Of a stretch of 64,000 bases of DNA, positions 24,205 to 36,102 are shown in pieces. The position numbers and the translations under genes are program-made. Source of the stretch: Montifringilla adamsi. Taxonomy: Eukaryota > Chordata > Aves > Passeriformes > Passeridae. The notes under the pieces were generated by a model. It saw only the letters and a list, made by a program, of their open reading frames with translations. It was not told the DNA's origin and ran no database searches. Position 1 is the first letter of the stretch; each line of letters begins with the position of its first letter. The stretch covers positions 2,995,054-3,059,053 of the forward strand of contig JAGGNK010006559.1 of the NCBI GenBank assembly GCA_017590115.1, written 5' to 3'.

Positions 24205-24925
24205 AAGTCCAAATACTGGATTCTGCACTAGGACAGAGCAATGCTGAGCACAAATACAAACTGGGAGAGGAGTGGTTGGAAAGCCCCACAGAGAGGGACC
24301 TGGAGGTGTTGGTCAGCAGCAGGCTCAGTGGGAGCCAGCAGTGTGTGCCCTGGCAGCGCAGAGGCCAAACCCCATCCTGGGATGCATCCACCCCAGCACC
24401 ACCAGCTGGTCAAAGAGGTGATTATCCTGCTCTATTCAGCACTGGTGAGGCCTCACCTCAAGAGCTGTGAGCAGTTTGGGGTCTGACAGTTTATGAAGGA
24501 TGTGAAGGCTCTTGAATGCAACCAGAGGAAGGCAGCAAGAGTGGTGAAAGAGGTGAAAGGCACATCCTGCAGCTGAAGAGCTTGGATTGTTTAGCTTGGA
24601 GAGAAGGAGGCTGAGGGGAGACCTCATTGCTCTGCAGCTTCCTGAGGAGTGGAAGAGGAGAGGGAGGCAGTGAACAGAACATCTGGAATGGCCCAAAGTT
24701 GTGCAGGGAAGGTTTAGACTAAACATTAGGAGCATTTCTTTTCCAAGGGGGTGGTCAAACACTGTAAAAGTCTTCCTGCAGAAGTGGTTGATGCCCCAAG
24801 CCTGTCAGTAGTTAAAAGGCATTAGTACAATGCTCTTAACAACATTCTTTATCTCTTATCCAGCCCTGAAATGCTCAGAGAGCTGGACTAGATAATCGTA
24901 CAACCCTTCCAAGAAAAACAGTCTC
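24205..24925 (+). mobile_element. CR1 LINE, 3' terminal fragment
   Basis: The plus strand runs through the end of ORF2 and the 3' UTR in CR1 order. The blocks are GGAGAGGAGTGGTTGGAAAG near 24266, GAGGGACCTGGAGGTGTTGG near 24293, CAGCACTGGTGAGGCCTCAC near 24439, GAGGCTGAGGGGAGACCTCA near 24608, GGAAGGTTTAGACTAAACAT near 24706 and the terminal GGACTAGATAATC with CAACCCTTCCAA at 24884-24912. The terminal 8-mer repeats are lost or decayed. It is 5' truncated just after the 398-bp duplication, near 24205. Indels leave no intact frame; the frames at 24241-24486 are scraps of the old reverse transcriptase. The family call is secure, the 5' end approximate. Confidence 0.95.
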
Positions 24926-27900
24926 TTTTCTTCCACATCCCAGCCAAAGGGACAGAAACAACATCTCCCAGTAACTGACAGAGCTGTAGCCTCAGCTGTT
25001 ATTTACGTGACTGATCTGTTGCTATTTGTCACAGTCAAGTGCTTTGGCACTCTGCCAAGGCTGGGTGTAGTTGTGTGCATTTGTTGTCTTGGTAGGCATC
25101 TCCTTTGCTTTCACCAGCATCAGTGTACCTGTTGGTGTGACTGAATCAAGTATGTGATTGTACTGGGTTTAATTTAATTGTAATATTGAAATGAAAGACA
25201 AGCTGCACCAAACCCAGCAATATTCTTAAAGTATCCATTTTTTGTTTCACTGTTATGCTTTTGGGATTTACCAGTGATGCAAAGCAACTTAGCATCACTT
25301 TAAGAGCCCTAAGCTTGCTCCTGGGCCTATCTCTCACAAGGCCTAACGCTACACAATGCAGTCATAATGTTTATAGCAAGAAAAGACAGTGTCTCAGATC
25401 TCTGCTTATTAATTGCGTTATAATGGCATGTTAAAGATGCTGCGCTGCTTCCAGGGTTGAAGCTGGATGCGTGGCTGAGGGGTCTTACCAGTGCTCTGGA
25501 CTGTGGGACAGATGTGTTTGCAGATTCAGCAACGCAACCGGTGACAGACAGAGGAAAATTGGGAGGGCACAACTGCACCTACTGAATTATGTGTGCCTTA
25601 CTCAGCTTGTGCTGAGTGAATAACTACTGCTGAAAAGTGCACTGAAATCCTGTCTATCTGAAGCTGAACTGGGTTCAGCTAAATCCCAAATTTAGATCTG
25701 GGATTCAGTGTGATTGCAGTGAAGGACCCAGCTGCAACAGTTAGACCCATGTCTGTGCTACCATCGGAGAGAGTTCATGGGTTACAAAGAGTGTAACTGA
25801 TCAAAAGAGCTTCATTTTCAAATTTAGAAGAAAAAAATAGCACCTAGAACTGTTGTAGATGGGAGGGCAAAGACTGCCCACAGCAGTGTGGTCAAACTAT
25901 GGAAATAGTGGGTTTTCAGAGTCAGGAGTTAAGCCAAGACAGCCTCTCAATCCAACTGTTTTTGTTCTCCTGTTACCAGCATAACATGCTGTCCTGTATG
26001 TTCTTTTTCTTATTTGTATCTGGTTCTTCTGCCTCCCACTCACAAGCTGCATTTCTTAAAAATAGAAACAGGATTCTCAGCCCAAGTTTAGTGATATTTC
26101 AGAGGGAATGAATGGCAAGTTCATTGGGCCAAGCAGTCCTTGCTGTGACTGTTTGCTACTATGGATTTAGGCAATGATTATCACTCCCTCTTTTCATTCT
26201 GTTTGGGCTTTTTTGTTTGGTTTTTGTTGTTGTTGTTGTTTTGTTGTTTTTTGTTTAATACTGAGGAGGAATTATGGGAAATAGTAACTTCAGAGGAGGC
26301 CCAAGGGAAGAGGTAGCTGCATTTTGTAGCTGGTTGTATTTGCTTGTAGTTTTGTTTAGACGATATTTTTAAAGATCTACACAGAGAATGTAGGATAGTT
26401 CCCCCAATAAATTCCTGTGCCCATGAATTCTCTTATATAAAAAACCTGAATGTTCAGAAGGTCTTTGGGTAGGTAGCTGTCTGAAGACTGGAGGCTGTGC
26501 TTAAGACCCTGTTCATTAAAGCAGGAATGTTGGGCAAGTTTCACAAGAAGTGGTACATGGGGCTGCTTCCCAAATTAAATTGTAAAGCTCTAATACCTAA
26601 GCAGTGGCAGCTGAAGGCTTTTGCAGCCTTCTACAGTAGGGCAGAGAGGGGTCAGCCTGCTCTGTGGAGTGCTGCAGGACTAAAGGGAGGCAAACCACAG
26701 CAGAACATCACCGCAGAAAAAGAGCTCATCTGTCAGCTGCTTCCAATGAGGGCAGCCCAGAAACTGCCTGAAGACTGAGTTCTGGGATCTGCTGTTTCTC
26801 TCTGTATTAAAGACACAGGTGTTCAGCCACTGGGCTGCCACCATTAGCTGTTCAATATAAATATTGTGCTGAGTTCAGTCTGCTTCCCAGGAAAAGGAAA
26901 TTATTTCAGTACTCTGAGCTGGCCAGTGGGACACAAGCACATCAGGCCAAAGTCCTTGGAAGGCACAGTGTGCATAAAGCTTCAAACAGGTTCTGACTTG
27001 TCCTCTTCAGTTACAATTTCTAAACCCTTTGGTGGCTTCAGTTGTGAGATTATCTCATACCTCAAACAAGCAGTGGATGCATCTTAAGAACCACTGTAGA
27101 TAAGTAATTTTAAAATATTACAATGGTACAGTCCATTTGTGAATGTTAAGTATTATTGTTGTTATTATAATGAAAGCAGAAAAAGCAAACTCTGACTAGA
27201 AAGAGGGAGTGGTAAAAGGCATTTTCATGTTTCTTCAGCTAGCTAAAATATCACTGCCAATGAAATTCTGTTTGCAGAACATATATATTTAATGAATATC
27301 TTTGCTTTCCTAGCCAGAATACTGGAAAAGCATGATTAGATATGATTCCAAAAATAAACGTATAAAATACTTGTAAGCTCTCTTGACTGTCACTTTGCAT
27401 TACTGAAGAGCTGACTGCTCTGTTCACATACTGTGCCAATGATGTCGTCTTTACTTGCTTTTCTACAAAAACAGGGACACCAGATTCTCTTATTTACAGT
27501 CTTGCACTTTTCAAAGATAAAAAAGTTCTTCATAGTTTGGCTAGACTTCAGCTAGGTATTTCTTATGAGCATTCTCTTGTACTAAAAATAAATAACCATC
27601 CAGTGACTGGGGATGAAAAGCTGTGAGCCAGCAGGTACATCTTACAGTGTCCATTCTATGTGCCTTCCTTATGGTCAGGACAGTCCCTCTTTCTCTGCTG
27701 AAGGTGACCACCGACCCACTAATCCTATGGATTCAGCCTTTAATTTGAACCTTTCAGATGAGTAAACTGAGGTGCATTTCTGATATCTGACAGTGCCATC
27801 CCAGCTTCACTGGCAGTAACTAATTTTTTCAGCATTATATTACAAGATCAGTACTGGTATATAAAACCCCCTCACACTTCAGTATAACAGGGTTATCATT

Positions 27901-27934
27901 GCTTGTGTGTAAACAAATCCAACTCATTTTAAGA
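24926..27934. other. DNA without a supported gene
   Basis: No recognised gene. It contains a (TTG)n simple repeat at about 26220-26250. A possible very short MIR-like core lies at 27757-27775 (TTTCAGATGAGTAAACTGAG), too short to call. The 93-codon plus-strand frame at 26497-26778 has a protein-like composition but no recognised homology and no convincing splice context. Confidence 0.5.
26220..26250. repeat. (TTG)n simple repeat
   Basis: Tandem TTG units within a T-rich stretch (GGTTTTTGTTGTTGTTG, then TTTTGTTG) form a short microsatellite. Confidence 0.9.
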
Positions 27935-28027
27935 GCTGTCATTGGATCAGAAGTGTAGGAGGAAGAAGGTGATTTTCAAACTCAGGAAATAAAGATGTCC
28001 CAAATTTTTCCTTCCCAGATCCCTTGC
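27935..28027 (+). repeat. Source-like copy of a 93-bp dispersed duplication
   Basis: These 93 bases recur at 30916-31008, same strand, offset 2981 bp, with four mismatches (about 96 percent identity). The segment begins GCTGTCATTGGATCAG and ends in the CCCTTGC context. Here it sits in ordinary unique-looking DNA, while the other copy interrupts a CR1 element. That makes this copy the likely donor, although a third unseen source is possible. Confidence 0.95.
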
Positions 28028-30270
28028 CTCAATTTTTCTGCTTGACTTGTTCACACAGTTGAAAAATTTGTGAAGGAAGATTATCTGAAAGTTCTTAACA
28101 AAGTGTGTCTGGAAAGGATTGTACTGTAATTTGCTACACACAGTGCACAGCCCAACATCAGAACATTCTCTCTCTGAACAGCAGACCTCACGTCGTTGGA
28201 GTGCCTCTCCAAAACTCAAAACCAGTAAAGAAAAGAATCACTGGTCTAAAGACCTAAAAAACTGAACTGGATCACAGCTGAACATTCCTGAAATCTCTTT
28301 AGAAGTAATTGAAGGATAGAAAATTAGACAATAATTGTACTTTGCAATCCACAAACAAGACAGAATTTTTTCTGTAAGACTATTTATCCAGTCTACCTGA
28401 CTTCAGAGGCTTAAATTTGTAAATTTTAGGGTTTTCCCCAGTTACCTGCAAACTGGGAGAAAGATGTGACAGGGTGTACCCTCAGAAGGCACTTCCTCTG
28501 CTGTTGTGGATCCCTGTAGTTTCATAAACTCTTCCAATTGAATTGCACAAGTGGAGTATCTTGATTTAAATGTCTTAAGCCTGTCTGTCATAATCACTCC
28601 TGATGCTCTCAGTGTTTTTCAGGCAGCTAAATAAAATATGAAATTTTAGATTAGAAGATTTTAGATTTAGAAGTCTTGCTACAAAAGTTGGGCTTGGACC
28701 TTCATGGCTGCTGCTGAGATACTGTAACCTGCACTAGTTAGATCTCAGCTTCTCTTAATTACAATAATTCTCTCAGTAACAGAAGCCATTAAAATCTGCA
28801 AAGCATTTTCATCTTTTCCATAGCTGTTTCTTATTAACTTATATTTCATGCAAAGTTGATATGAAGTTGTGAATGAACTTTCCTCATGTGTTGTAACTAA
28901 CCCTGTAAGGCTACATCTTCTTTTTTCCCACCATCTCTGGCCTCTTCTTAAAACCCACTGTATATCGTGACCAGGAGATATCAAGTCCTGGATCACTTTT
29001 ACATTTTTTTTCCTATAGAATCCTCAAATATTTATTATAAGTTCACTCCCCTTTAATGCCCTTAGTTGCACGAATATTATACACAGATTGGGGCAATATT
29101 TCTGTGTTCATTTCAGGCAGGGAGCTGGGTCATGCTCTGCATTTAAGCTCTGTGTTGCAATCCATTTTTTTCCAAGCTGCCTTTGAGGCTGAGCAGCAGC
29201 ATCACTTCGAAACCAGCCTTTACAATAACATTTGTTCAGCTGGAAATAGATAGTTCAAATCAAAGTCCAGCATAGTTCAAGCCTTAAATATATGTACCTC
29301 TTAGCAGTCATATGAATATGCTATTCATAATATTATAGTATTAATAATATTTCACAATATTTTTGTCTGTTTCTCTGGCATTGCCTTGTATTCTGCTGCA
29401 GTTTGATTGTACAAATTAAACTATTTTTGATATGCTTTTTAGAAATACTACAAATAAGATGTTGTTAGAATTAATGTATGTCCAAATGCACACATATGAC
29501 AGCACAAATGCCAGTTTGATACTAGTTTTAGTTTATTTTTTTAAAACCTGCCTGGCTTAGACTATGTCTTGAGGGCACAGTTTTGTTGTTACAATAATGC
29601 ATATCTGAATTAAGACACTGAAAGACCACTGGATTTTCTAGATTCAAGAAAGGTTTCACTAAATCAGAGTGAATAATTCCCAAGACGAGATACATTAAAT
29701 TAATTTCTCTGTGTGTTTTATTCATCTATAAACAGCTCCTGAATTCAGTTTGATTTATTAATTATTTTAAATTGTTTTCAGAGTGAAGGCTTTAGGAAAC
29801 TGGAGAAAAATACTGACAGACCTTGCCTGGTTACTTGAAAGGAATAAGTAAATAATTTTATTTCTTTGTGTCAGCACATCTGTTTTCTCACTGTTGCATT
29901 TTCCTAAGAAGAGACAATGCATGAATGGACTTACAGGCATCCCCAATGGTGCTGTTGAGCTTGAAGTAAAAGGAATACCTAGCATATAAGATTAATTTCT
30001 CAAATGTTAGCCCCTAAGTAATTCTATAGTAATTGTTGGTTTTGCAAGGTGACAAACACTGTCAATTTCAATTTTTTACAGGGACATACTAGAAAAAAAA
30101 GCACATCAGGAAACGATTTGAGCTTCTTAGCTTTCTGGTAGAGGATGTTGATTTTGATAGTTTAAACCAGAAAGGATAGAGGATTTATAAGATTTCTAGT
30201 GAAATGCCTACAGTTTAATTATCCCCCTAGGGTTTCACACTGTTATTTTGTCTCATCATAAGTCAGATAA
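28028..30270. other. AT-rich DNA without a supported gene
   Basis: No gene or known repeat is recognised. Minor features are a near-direct TTTTAGATTAGAAG/TTTTAGATTTAGAAG repeat near 28643-28673 and an AT-rich inverted-repeat-like tract around 29320-29350. Confidence 0.6.
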
Positions 30271-30646
30271 AGCACGTGAGCGGAAAAATCCAGCATGGAC
30301 GGGCAAATTGTGCTTGACGAACCTGATTACCTTCTATGACAAAGTAATCTGCTTGATTGATGTGGGGCAAGCAGTGGACATTGCCTGGGTTATTTCAGGG
30401 TTTTGGTACACTTTCTCACAGCCTTTTCCTGCAGTACCTGATGTGTGGTGGTCCAGATGTTTGGTCTGTGCAGTGGGTGGGGAACCGGCTGGTTGGTGGC
30501 GCCCAGAGGGGAATGGCAAACAGTTCCTTTTGAAACTGGCAGCCTGTCAAAAGTGTGGTCCCCCAAGGATTGATATTGGGCCCAATTCTATTTAATATCT
30601 TCATAAGTGATCTGGATGATGGGATCAAGTGTACTCTGAGGAAATA

Positions 30647-30680
30647 TTCCCAGTCAGTTTGCTACCAAACTGACTGGGAA
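30647..30680. repeat. Perfect 15-bp inverted repeat inside CR1
   Basis: The left arm TTCCCAGTCAGTTTG (30647-30661) and right arm CAAACTGACTGGGAA (30666-30680) are perfectly complementary around CTAC. The right arm fits ordinary CR1 sequence (the LTG-type codons after the catalytic motif). The left arm therefore looks like an inverted copy of it that overwrote the motif. The net change inferred is +7 bases, matching the observed frame change. Confidence 0.97.
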
Positions 30681-30915
30681 AGTGGACGTTACAGAAGGGA
30701 GAGCCACACTACAGCAAGACTTGGATAGACTGGAAAATTGGATGCATAAGAATCTTATGAAGTTCAGCAATGACAAATGTAAGGTCTTGCACCTCAGAAA
30801 ACATAGTCCAGGTGTGCAACACAGACTGGAACCTACTTGGCTGGGGAGCAGCTCCATGAAAAAGGACCTGGAGGTTCAGGTGGACAGCAAATTAAGTACA
30901 AGTGAGCAGGGCAAA

Positions 30916-31008
30916 GCTGTCATTGGATCAGAGGTGTAGGAGGAAGAAGGTGATTTTCAAACTCAGGAAATAAAGGTGTCCCAAACTTTTCCTTCCCAGA
31001 TCCTTTGC
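30916..31008 (+). repeat. 93-bp patch inside CR1, copy of 27935-28027
   Basis: This block does not belong to CR1. It is flanked by GCTGT at 30916-30920 and GCTGT at 31007-31011. Removing one 91-bp period joins GGGCAAA to GCTGTGGCAAAGGAAGTG, which restores a CR1-like reading (AVAKEVKRML) in the frame expected after a 91-bp insertion. It matches 27935-28027 at 89 of 93 positions. Confidence 0.95.
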
Positions 31009-31623
31009 TGTGGCAAAGGAAGTGAAGAGGATGCTGAGTTCATCAACAGGGGCATCCCCACAGCAGAGAGAAAGAAGGTATTACATTTTACTCAGCTCTT
31101 GTCAGAACATAACTGGAATCCCGTGTTCAGTTTTGGTTCCTGCTATACAAAAAAGATGCAGACCAGCTTGAGAGGGCCAAGAGAAAGGCCACGAAGATGA
31201 CCAAAGGACAGGGAAGCCTGCCTGCCATGTGAAGAAAGACTGAGAGAACTGTGTTTGTTCAGCCTAGAGAAAAGAAGGCTTAGGGAAGACCTTATCACTG
31301 TGTTCCAGTATTTAAAGGATGGCTACAAAGAAGATGGAGACTCCCTTTTTACAAGAAGTCACATGGAAAACATGAGAGGAAATGGGTACAAGTTATGCCT
31401 GGGGACATTCCAATTACACAGAAAAAGGAAATTTTTTTACAATAAGAACAATCAGCCATTGGAATAATATCCTCAGGGAAGTGATGAATTCCTCAGTGTT
31501 GAATAGTTTCAAGATTCAGCAGGACTGGGTGTTGGGCCATCTTGTCTAGATTGTGATTTTGCCAAGAAAGGTTGGACCAGATGATCCTTGAGGTCCCCTT
31601 CCAACCAGGACATTCTGTGATTC

Positions 31624-34600
31624 ATTAAGAGAGAAATGCCAATGAGACTATATTTTTTATCACATTAACTGCTGATTCTAACACTCTTCTCAAGTTTTTA
31701 AGCAGCAGAAGATTGGAAGTGTAGTGCTTTGCTATAGCTCTAATTATTTATTTCTGTCAAATGCATGCTTCAGTTACAAATTAAGTTTTTGGAGCTTTAA
31801 GAAGAAATTTTTTAAAAATAAAATAGACAAATTATAATTTAATTGCATTTTCTGACAGAATCGGAATTAGTTTTAATAAAGGCAGGTGTCCTATTCACAA
31901 CCCCAATGTTTAAGAAAAAGGTGAACTGCAGACAAGATGTGATCCCACACTATATCTACCCTCTAAAATGCTGCAGCTTAAGTCTCAAGTATTGGTCACA
32001 TTAGCATTTTTTCCCCTGGTTTCTTGAGCTCTCTCAGGGTACATAAAAGACTTCAACAGAAATTGGAAAGGAAGAAAAGGAAGCATGCCCATATAACTCT
32101 GTGGGTAAAGTCCATTCCTTGCTTTAGAGCCTTCTTACTTCATTTATGTGGGATAGCTGTTGACTAATGGTCCTAAGTAATTCTTTGGGATCAATAAATG
32201 CTTCTTCCACACAGTTTAGTGTTCTGATCATACTCCAGAGCCATGCCTGTTCTTGCTGTGCTTTGATCTGGGCAGTGTCTGTTTCTTGCCTGCATGGTCA
32301 TAAAGCTTTGAGTGGCTGGAGAGTGAGGGCACCTCAGAGCAGCCTGGGTCCCCATGGCTCAGGACGTCTGTGAAACAGGAGACCTTTATGGGGCTCTTTT
32401 AATGTTATCAGTGTTTCCAAATTTTTGATAGTTTAAATGTGATCAAAATTCCACATGATTGGCCCTGCAGGGGTTTAACAAAGCAATCAAGCTTCTCTAC
32501 CATTTTTTTTATTCCCTTCAAAGTGCCCCATGTGAGGTTTCCCTAATTTCTTCTTTCAGTATGAATGCTGAATAGAAGATTTGTTATCACATTGTCAAAA
32601 CTTACTATTTCGAAGTGTGAAAGAAACAAGATAAATCAGTCACATTTACCAGCTAATGAGACAAAGCATGTAGAAAAAATGGAATTTTCAGGGGCTTTGG
32701 CTGCTGAAACAGGAAAAGTCATTAATGTAGAATGGACCTTACCTTTCCTACTACCATTTTTTTCTGGTATGGACTGTTGACCTTACTTTTGCTACTACAG
32801 CTTCTTTAAGAATTAAGTGATGTTTTACTTTCAATTGTGGCTATAGCACATATTATAGTCCTACTGCTGTAGATAGTAATTTTGTTTTGAAAAATGTTTT
32901 TCAGTCTTTTGGTAGCTGACTGGGTACCTGACCCTCTAGAGTTCTGTAAGGGTTTGGTAAATTACTTTTTGAGGTTTGATGCAAAAGTTTGGACCTGTGG
33001 GCCAAATGTACCAGACATATATCTCTAAATATATACAGAAAAAAACTGTACTGACTAAAATATCTGTGGTGGATCTGGAGCTGCAGCAGAGCAGCTTGGG
33101 GAAACAAGCCTGATTGTCAGGAAGTTTGTATGTGAACACAGTGACTGAGCTCAGGAAGTAGTTGTCTAGCAAAACTGAAAACAAGAACAAATGAAGGTTT
33201 AAAATGAACCAGCAAACAGATAATTTTATTTTATAGTAATGACAGAGCTTTTTAGCTGTGATGATTTTTGCAGTCTGGGATTGTTTTCTGTCCAAAAAGA
33301 GTCAAAGTCAAGACATAGACGAGAATAAATGCAAAACTAGAGCAAAACAGCAAACAAAACCTCTGGTAAGACATAAAAAGATTTTTTTTACAAAAATATA
33401 CTTCACTTGTGATATATCAAACAGGTGCAGCAAAACTGCCTCAAGTATCAGAGGAAGGTCTACTTAGGTCGTCTTCAAAAACAGCAGGATGTGCATAAAC
33501 TCTTCACCTCCTTTTCTGCTAATATTTTGTTTTTTCCAAAAAGTGGGGTTTTTTTTAAAGAAGCCTTTTTATTGCATAAAGAAGAGTATTGACTTCTGGA
33601 GAAAAGACCTGTACTGGCTCAGACTAAGCTGGATCTGGAGGTGGGAGAGTTTCAGGAAAAGAGCTGTGATGATTCCCAGCAAAGTGTGGGAAAACAAAGA
33701 GGTAAGTGCAGGCAGCAAAACCACCACTGGCAGGGATAAATTTGGAGGGCCGGGGAATACAATAAAATGCAGATAACATCTTTCATCTGCTAAGTGAAGG
33801 TATTGTACCAGCCAGCTCAAGGGAACAAATGGAAGTAAACTTGGATTAATTGGTGAAATGTAGAAAAAAGTTCATGATGTGATTCTGGTTCTAAGACTTG
33901 CACTGAGAAAGAGTAAACCTCATTACAAATTGAATTTTATTGGTTTACTTTTGTTGCATACTTGCTAGTGTCTTTTTAATCACAGAGTAAACAACTGTGC
34001 ATTTAAGTAAGTAATTGGAAAGAGACAAGCTAATTAAATAGTTCATGTTTACTGCTCTGACAACAATTACTAATTGCAATTAAATCTTAAAAAACATTTT
34101 ATCAGCAGTTGTAGATGAACTTTATATCCTTAGAGCTTACATACATCCTGACTCCTGGGAACAGTTGCTTTTTGCGTTTCCAACTTTCAGTAAGCCTTTC
34201 ACTGGTAAACCATAATTTGCTCATGTTTTATGTAGTCTGCATCCTTCTATTTGCAGTTTGGCAGCCCTCAGCATGTACTTTCAAGTTTCCCTGGGTTTGT
34301 CAATTAATTAATTTTAAACACCCTTTATTTAATTAAAGTTATTGCTGATTCTGGGTTGGCTGCATTGTGAAGACTGTCTTTCACAGCTATATACCAGAAA
34401 GTATTCTATACTAGAGAAACCTTTGAATTTCTTATAATGCATCTTTCTGGATATATGCTTATTTTATGAGTAAGTTTAGAAACCTATCACTCATTTTCAT
34501 TATAATATTGAAAATTAACCTTTTTCCCATATTGGAATTTTAATATGATAAGTCAAGGTGATGCAACTTTTCGTTCTATGGTGTAGCCAGTATACGAGCC
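31624..34600. other. AT-rich DNA without a supported gene
   Basis: No gene or known repeat is recognised. A consensus-like donor AAAGAG|GTAAGT occurs at about 33701, but no matching acceptor or conserved frame supports an exon. From about 33990 to 34340 the DNA is unusually rich in TAAT/ATTA cores. That may be composition or a homeodomain-bound conserved element. Confidence 0.5.
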
Positions 34601-34624
34601 TGCCTTCCTTTTTGCAGTTACTCC

Positions 34625-34686
34625 TGACAGTCAGCTCCAGACAGTTGACAGCTGACAACTGTCAACATGACAACTGTCACATGACA
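34625..34686. promoter_or_regulatory. Array of TGACA/TGTCA half-sites, about 7-bp period
   Basis: TGACA starts at 34625, 34646, 34653, 34668 and 34682. Its reverse form TGTCA starts at 34660 and 34675. From 34646 onward the spacings are 7, 7, 8, 7 and 7. TGACAACTGTCA occurs twice (34653-34664 and 34668-34679), and an 8-bp perfect inverted repeat (GTTGACAG/CTGTCAAC) spans 34644-34666. TGACA is the core bound by TALE homeodomain factors (MEIS, PREP/PKNOX, TGIF), and facing TGACA/TGTCA pairs resemble their dimer sites. It could instead be a small degenerate minisatellite. Function is inferred only. Confidence 0.4.
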
Positions 34687-36003
34687 TTTTGGTGAATGAG
34701 TAACACTTTACCTGGGCAAAAGATTTTTCTGCTCTCATCCACATATCATCATGAAAAACTGAATACTTTTTGGATTAATCACACAAGCTCCAAGTCACTA
34801 AACGATTTGAATTTATAGTTCCAGGATTTGGATAGCTATCAAAGTTTTAATGTTTAGTCACTTCTGCCAACTGTAAAGTAATCACTTACTTAGATCCTAA
34901 AACTTTGGAAAGTCTTGTATTTGTGAAATGCTTCAGTGACGAATACTTCAGTACATGGGCTCAAAACTAAACAAAAAATCAGAATACTCTCAAGTAAATT
35001 TGAGCTGAAAAGAACAGGGAATGATCTGTGTTCATGCTTCAAATAATGTATTGATATGAGTGGAATAAACATCTGCACCCCTACCTGAGTGAGTCCCAAA
35101 GTAGTGAGACTGCAAGAGACTAGCAGAGAAGTTGCCATGGGCTTCTTTCTTTGCAACTCTCTATAAGAGCTCTTGCTCAGCTGATGTTTTGGAAAGCCAG
35201 AACTATCCCAAAGTTCTTAACGTTTCTGTGTTTGAAATTAGAGATCAGGTGCTGAAAAGAAAGAGACAAGTTTTGGCTTCTGAATTGTAGAGAACATTCA
35301 AATACCAAACAAAAACAAGTCTCTGGTATGCAGACACTAGGGAATAGCTGTGACAAGGAAGGAAATGCCATGTGTTAGGTGTTGCTTCTCTTGTCTGCAG
35401 GAACCTCAGTGCTTTTTCTTGAAGTACGCATCTACCTTGCTGTCTGCATTCCATCACACAGCTTAGGCTCAGCAACATATATTTATAAAGTGTAGATGCA
35501 TGTTAAGTCTCATGAAAGCCATTAGTAGCAACTCTAATCATAATTCAGTGCACAAATTCAGTCCTAAATTTTGTTGTTGCAGAGCTGTCGTTACACTTCT
35601 TGGCAAGCACGCTCATGAGAAAATTATCTATAGCAGGCTAGTAATTAACTTGAGCATTTTTAACATCAGAAACCAAACTATGCGAGATCTCTACAGTGGT
35701 TCCAACTAGAAAAAACTATCTTTACCAGCACAATTTGTTTTTATTTTCCTACATGTCTCTTTCAAGAACAGAAATGTGGAGAATCCTGTCTGGAAAAGGA
35801 ATGCAATTGTAGTGTAAATTTAGTGCCAGCATATTCAGTGTCATTTATTTAAAGGGTTGTACATCAGTGGTAATACACTCCTTTTAAATCATATTGGAAC
35901 ATTTCTGTAATTCTAACCTTACAGCCTGGCACTGAAAAGCATGATGGTGCTGCCCATACTGTACAGTGCCATCTTCTACATTAGACTTGCAAAGTACTTC
36001 ACT

Positions 36004-36102
36004 TAAAAAAAAAAAGGCAAAACCTAAACAAAAAAAAAAAAAACCAAACAAACAAAAAAAAAACCAACCAAAAACAACACAAAGAAAGAAAAACCCCACC
36101 CA
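36004..36102. repeat. A-rich/AACA low-complexity tract
   Basis: Runs of 10-13 A are separated by GGC, CC and C, grading into AACCAAC- and AAGAAAG-like units and ending in CCCCACCC. On the minus strand it would encode Phe-rich nonsense frames, which should be ignored. Confidence 0.9.

Larger units (their letters stand above)
30271..31623 (+). mobile_element. CR1 LINE ORF2 3' half and 3' end, heavily mutated
   Basis: This is the longest repeat in the window. Recognisable in order: GGGCAAATTGTGCTTGACGA near 30302; a reverse transcriptase block at 30552-30638 reading [24 protein letters not shown]; a block from 30682 reading [31 protein letters not shown] near 30863; LFSLEKRRLREDL from 31252; and the 3' end GACCAGATGATCCTTGAGGT through ATTCTGTGATTC (31608-31619). 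The frame moves from start position 0 modulo 3 before 30647 to 1 after 30682, then to 2 at 31007, then back to 1, through a palindromic replacement, a 91-bp insertion and a 1-base loss. The catalytic Asp-Asp motif is absent. It is 5' truncated and certainly inactive. Confidence 0.95.

Noticed and set aside
24241..24486. Frames in the CR1 fragment as genes
   Set aside because: They are relics of CR1 ORF2 or readings in the wrong frame, broken by indels.
27757..27775. MIR-core-like TTTCAGATGAGTAAACTGAG
   Set aside because: The match is about 20 bases and the flanks do not follow the MIR consensus convincingly.
33600..33707. Consensus splice donor AAAGAG|GTAAGT
   Set aside because: The donor is textbook, but no paired acceptor, conserved frame or recognisable peptide supports an exon.
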